A stretch of DNA of 64,000 bases from Streptomyces corynorhini (GTDB lineage: Bacteria; Actinomycetota; Actinomycetes; Streptomycetales; Streptomycetaceae): contig NZ_QQNA01000001.1 in the NCBI RefSeq assembly GCF_003346515.1, positions 1-64,000 on the forward strand. The letters are read 5' to 3'. The position numbers were made by a program, and so were the translations under genes. Positions 63,870 to 64,000 of the stretch are shown here, piece by piece (positions within the stretch are counted from its first letter, which is position 1; each line of letters begins with the position of its first letter). The notes beneath the pieces are model-generated. The model was not told where the DNA came from, ran no database searches, and saw only the letters and a list, made by a program, of their open reading frames with translations.

Positions 63870-64000
63870 TCAGCCCTCGGAGCCGCCGCTCGCGCCGCGC
63901 GGGAAGGAGACCTCCACGCGACGGTTCTTCTTGCGGCCTTCTTCTGTGCTGTTGTCCGCGATCGGGTAGTCCTCGCTGTAGCCGCGGACCTCGTAGGTGA
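63870..64000 (-). CDS. OmpA-domain protein, 5' end outside window
   Basis: Only the last 42 codons are visible, read on the minus strand and ending at TGA 63870-63872. They encode VRGYSEDYPIADNSTEEGRK, then KNRRVEVSFPRG, which is the peptidoglycan-binding end of an OmpA/MotB C-terminal domain. The protein is probably a secreted or membrane-anchored wall-binding protein. It lies upstream of the toxin on the same strand, and may be part of the same secretion or pilus locus. Confidence 0.85.
   Translation of the reverse strand, partial: TYEVRGYSEDYPIADNSTEEGRKKNRRVEVSFPRGASGGSEG

Overview
The window is high-GC DNA (roughly 70 percent) with strong GC bias at third codon positions, frequent GTG starts, translationally coupled overlaps and a gene set typical of Streptomyces: a WhiB-like regulator, DUF1707 and DUF4245 proteins, a SpoIIE-type phosphatase with a kinase-like domain, a polyphosphate glucokinase, an oxyR/ahpCD locus and a polymorphic toxin with a pilin-like leader. 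I read it as a Streptomyces chromosome or a close relative. All calls come from reading the sequence and from memory of families; no database search was run.

Region 1 (1-3.5 kb) holds the end of a membrane protein and a fused ABC exporter, followed by non-coding or decayed sequence.

Region 2 (about 3.5-20.9 kb) is accessory. Its right edge is the 3' end of ychF. A 29-bp sequence overlapping that 3' end (20894-20922) recurs with 25 matches at 7725-7753, exactly where a frameshifted tyrosine integrase gene ends, and its 11-bp core recurs at 3538-3548, next to a second, more decayed integrase 3' end. The simplest reading is two elements accreted in tandem at ychF. The inner part (3.5-7.7 kb) has a TetR regulator with an operator array, a divergent membrane protein and a secreted TAP-like hydrolase. 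The outer part (7.7-20.9 kb) has an AAA+ ATPase translationally coupled to a large subtilisin-like protease, an HhH-GPD glycosylase-like protein, IS debris, a CoiA-like zinc-finger protein, a protein with a HEPN-like C-terminus, a small Cys/His protein and two unknowns. This looks like a defence-type cargo island.

Region 3 (20.9-64 kb) is mostly conserved chromosome: ychF, a DUF6542-like membrane protein, ppgK, ispH, an APC permease, xseAB, a malonic-semialdehyde-reductase-like flavoprotein, DUF4245, glpX, a WhiB-like gene, DUF1707, class I and class II fumarases, DUF402, a SpoIIE phosphatase, catalase, a bifunctional penicillin-binding protein, a PadR/ABC efflux operon, oxyR diverging from ahpCD, an AI-2E-type permease operon, a secreted transglycosylase-like protein, phoH, uppS, an aldo/keto reductase, a methyltransferase, a type IV prepilin peptidase, DUF192, a lipoprotein and a toxin-immunity pair, ending in the 3' end of an OmpA-domain gene.

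Three themes link the genes. Central carbon metabolism is represented by glpX, ppgK and two fumarases, isoprenoid and cell-wall supply by ispH, uppS, the PBP and the transglycosylase, and peroxide defence by catalase and oxyR/ahpCD. Several intergenic gaps carry tandem repeats, a pair of related 230-bp elements and a duplicated fumarase 3' end, so this otherwise conserved stretch has been remodelled repeatedly.
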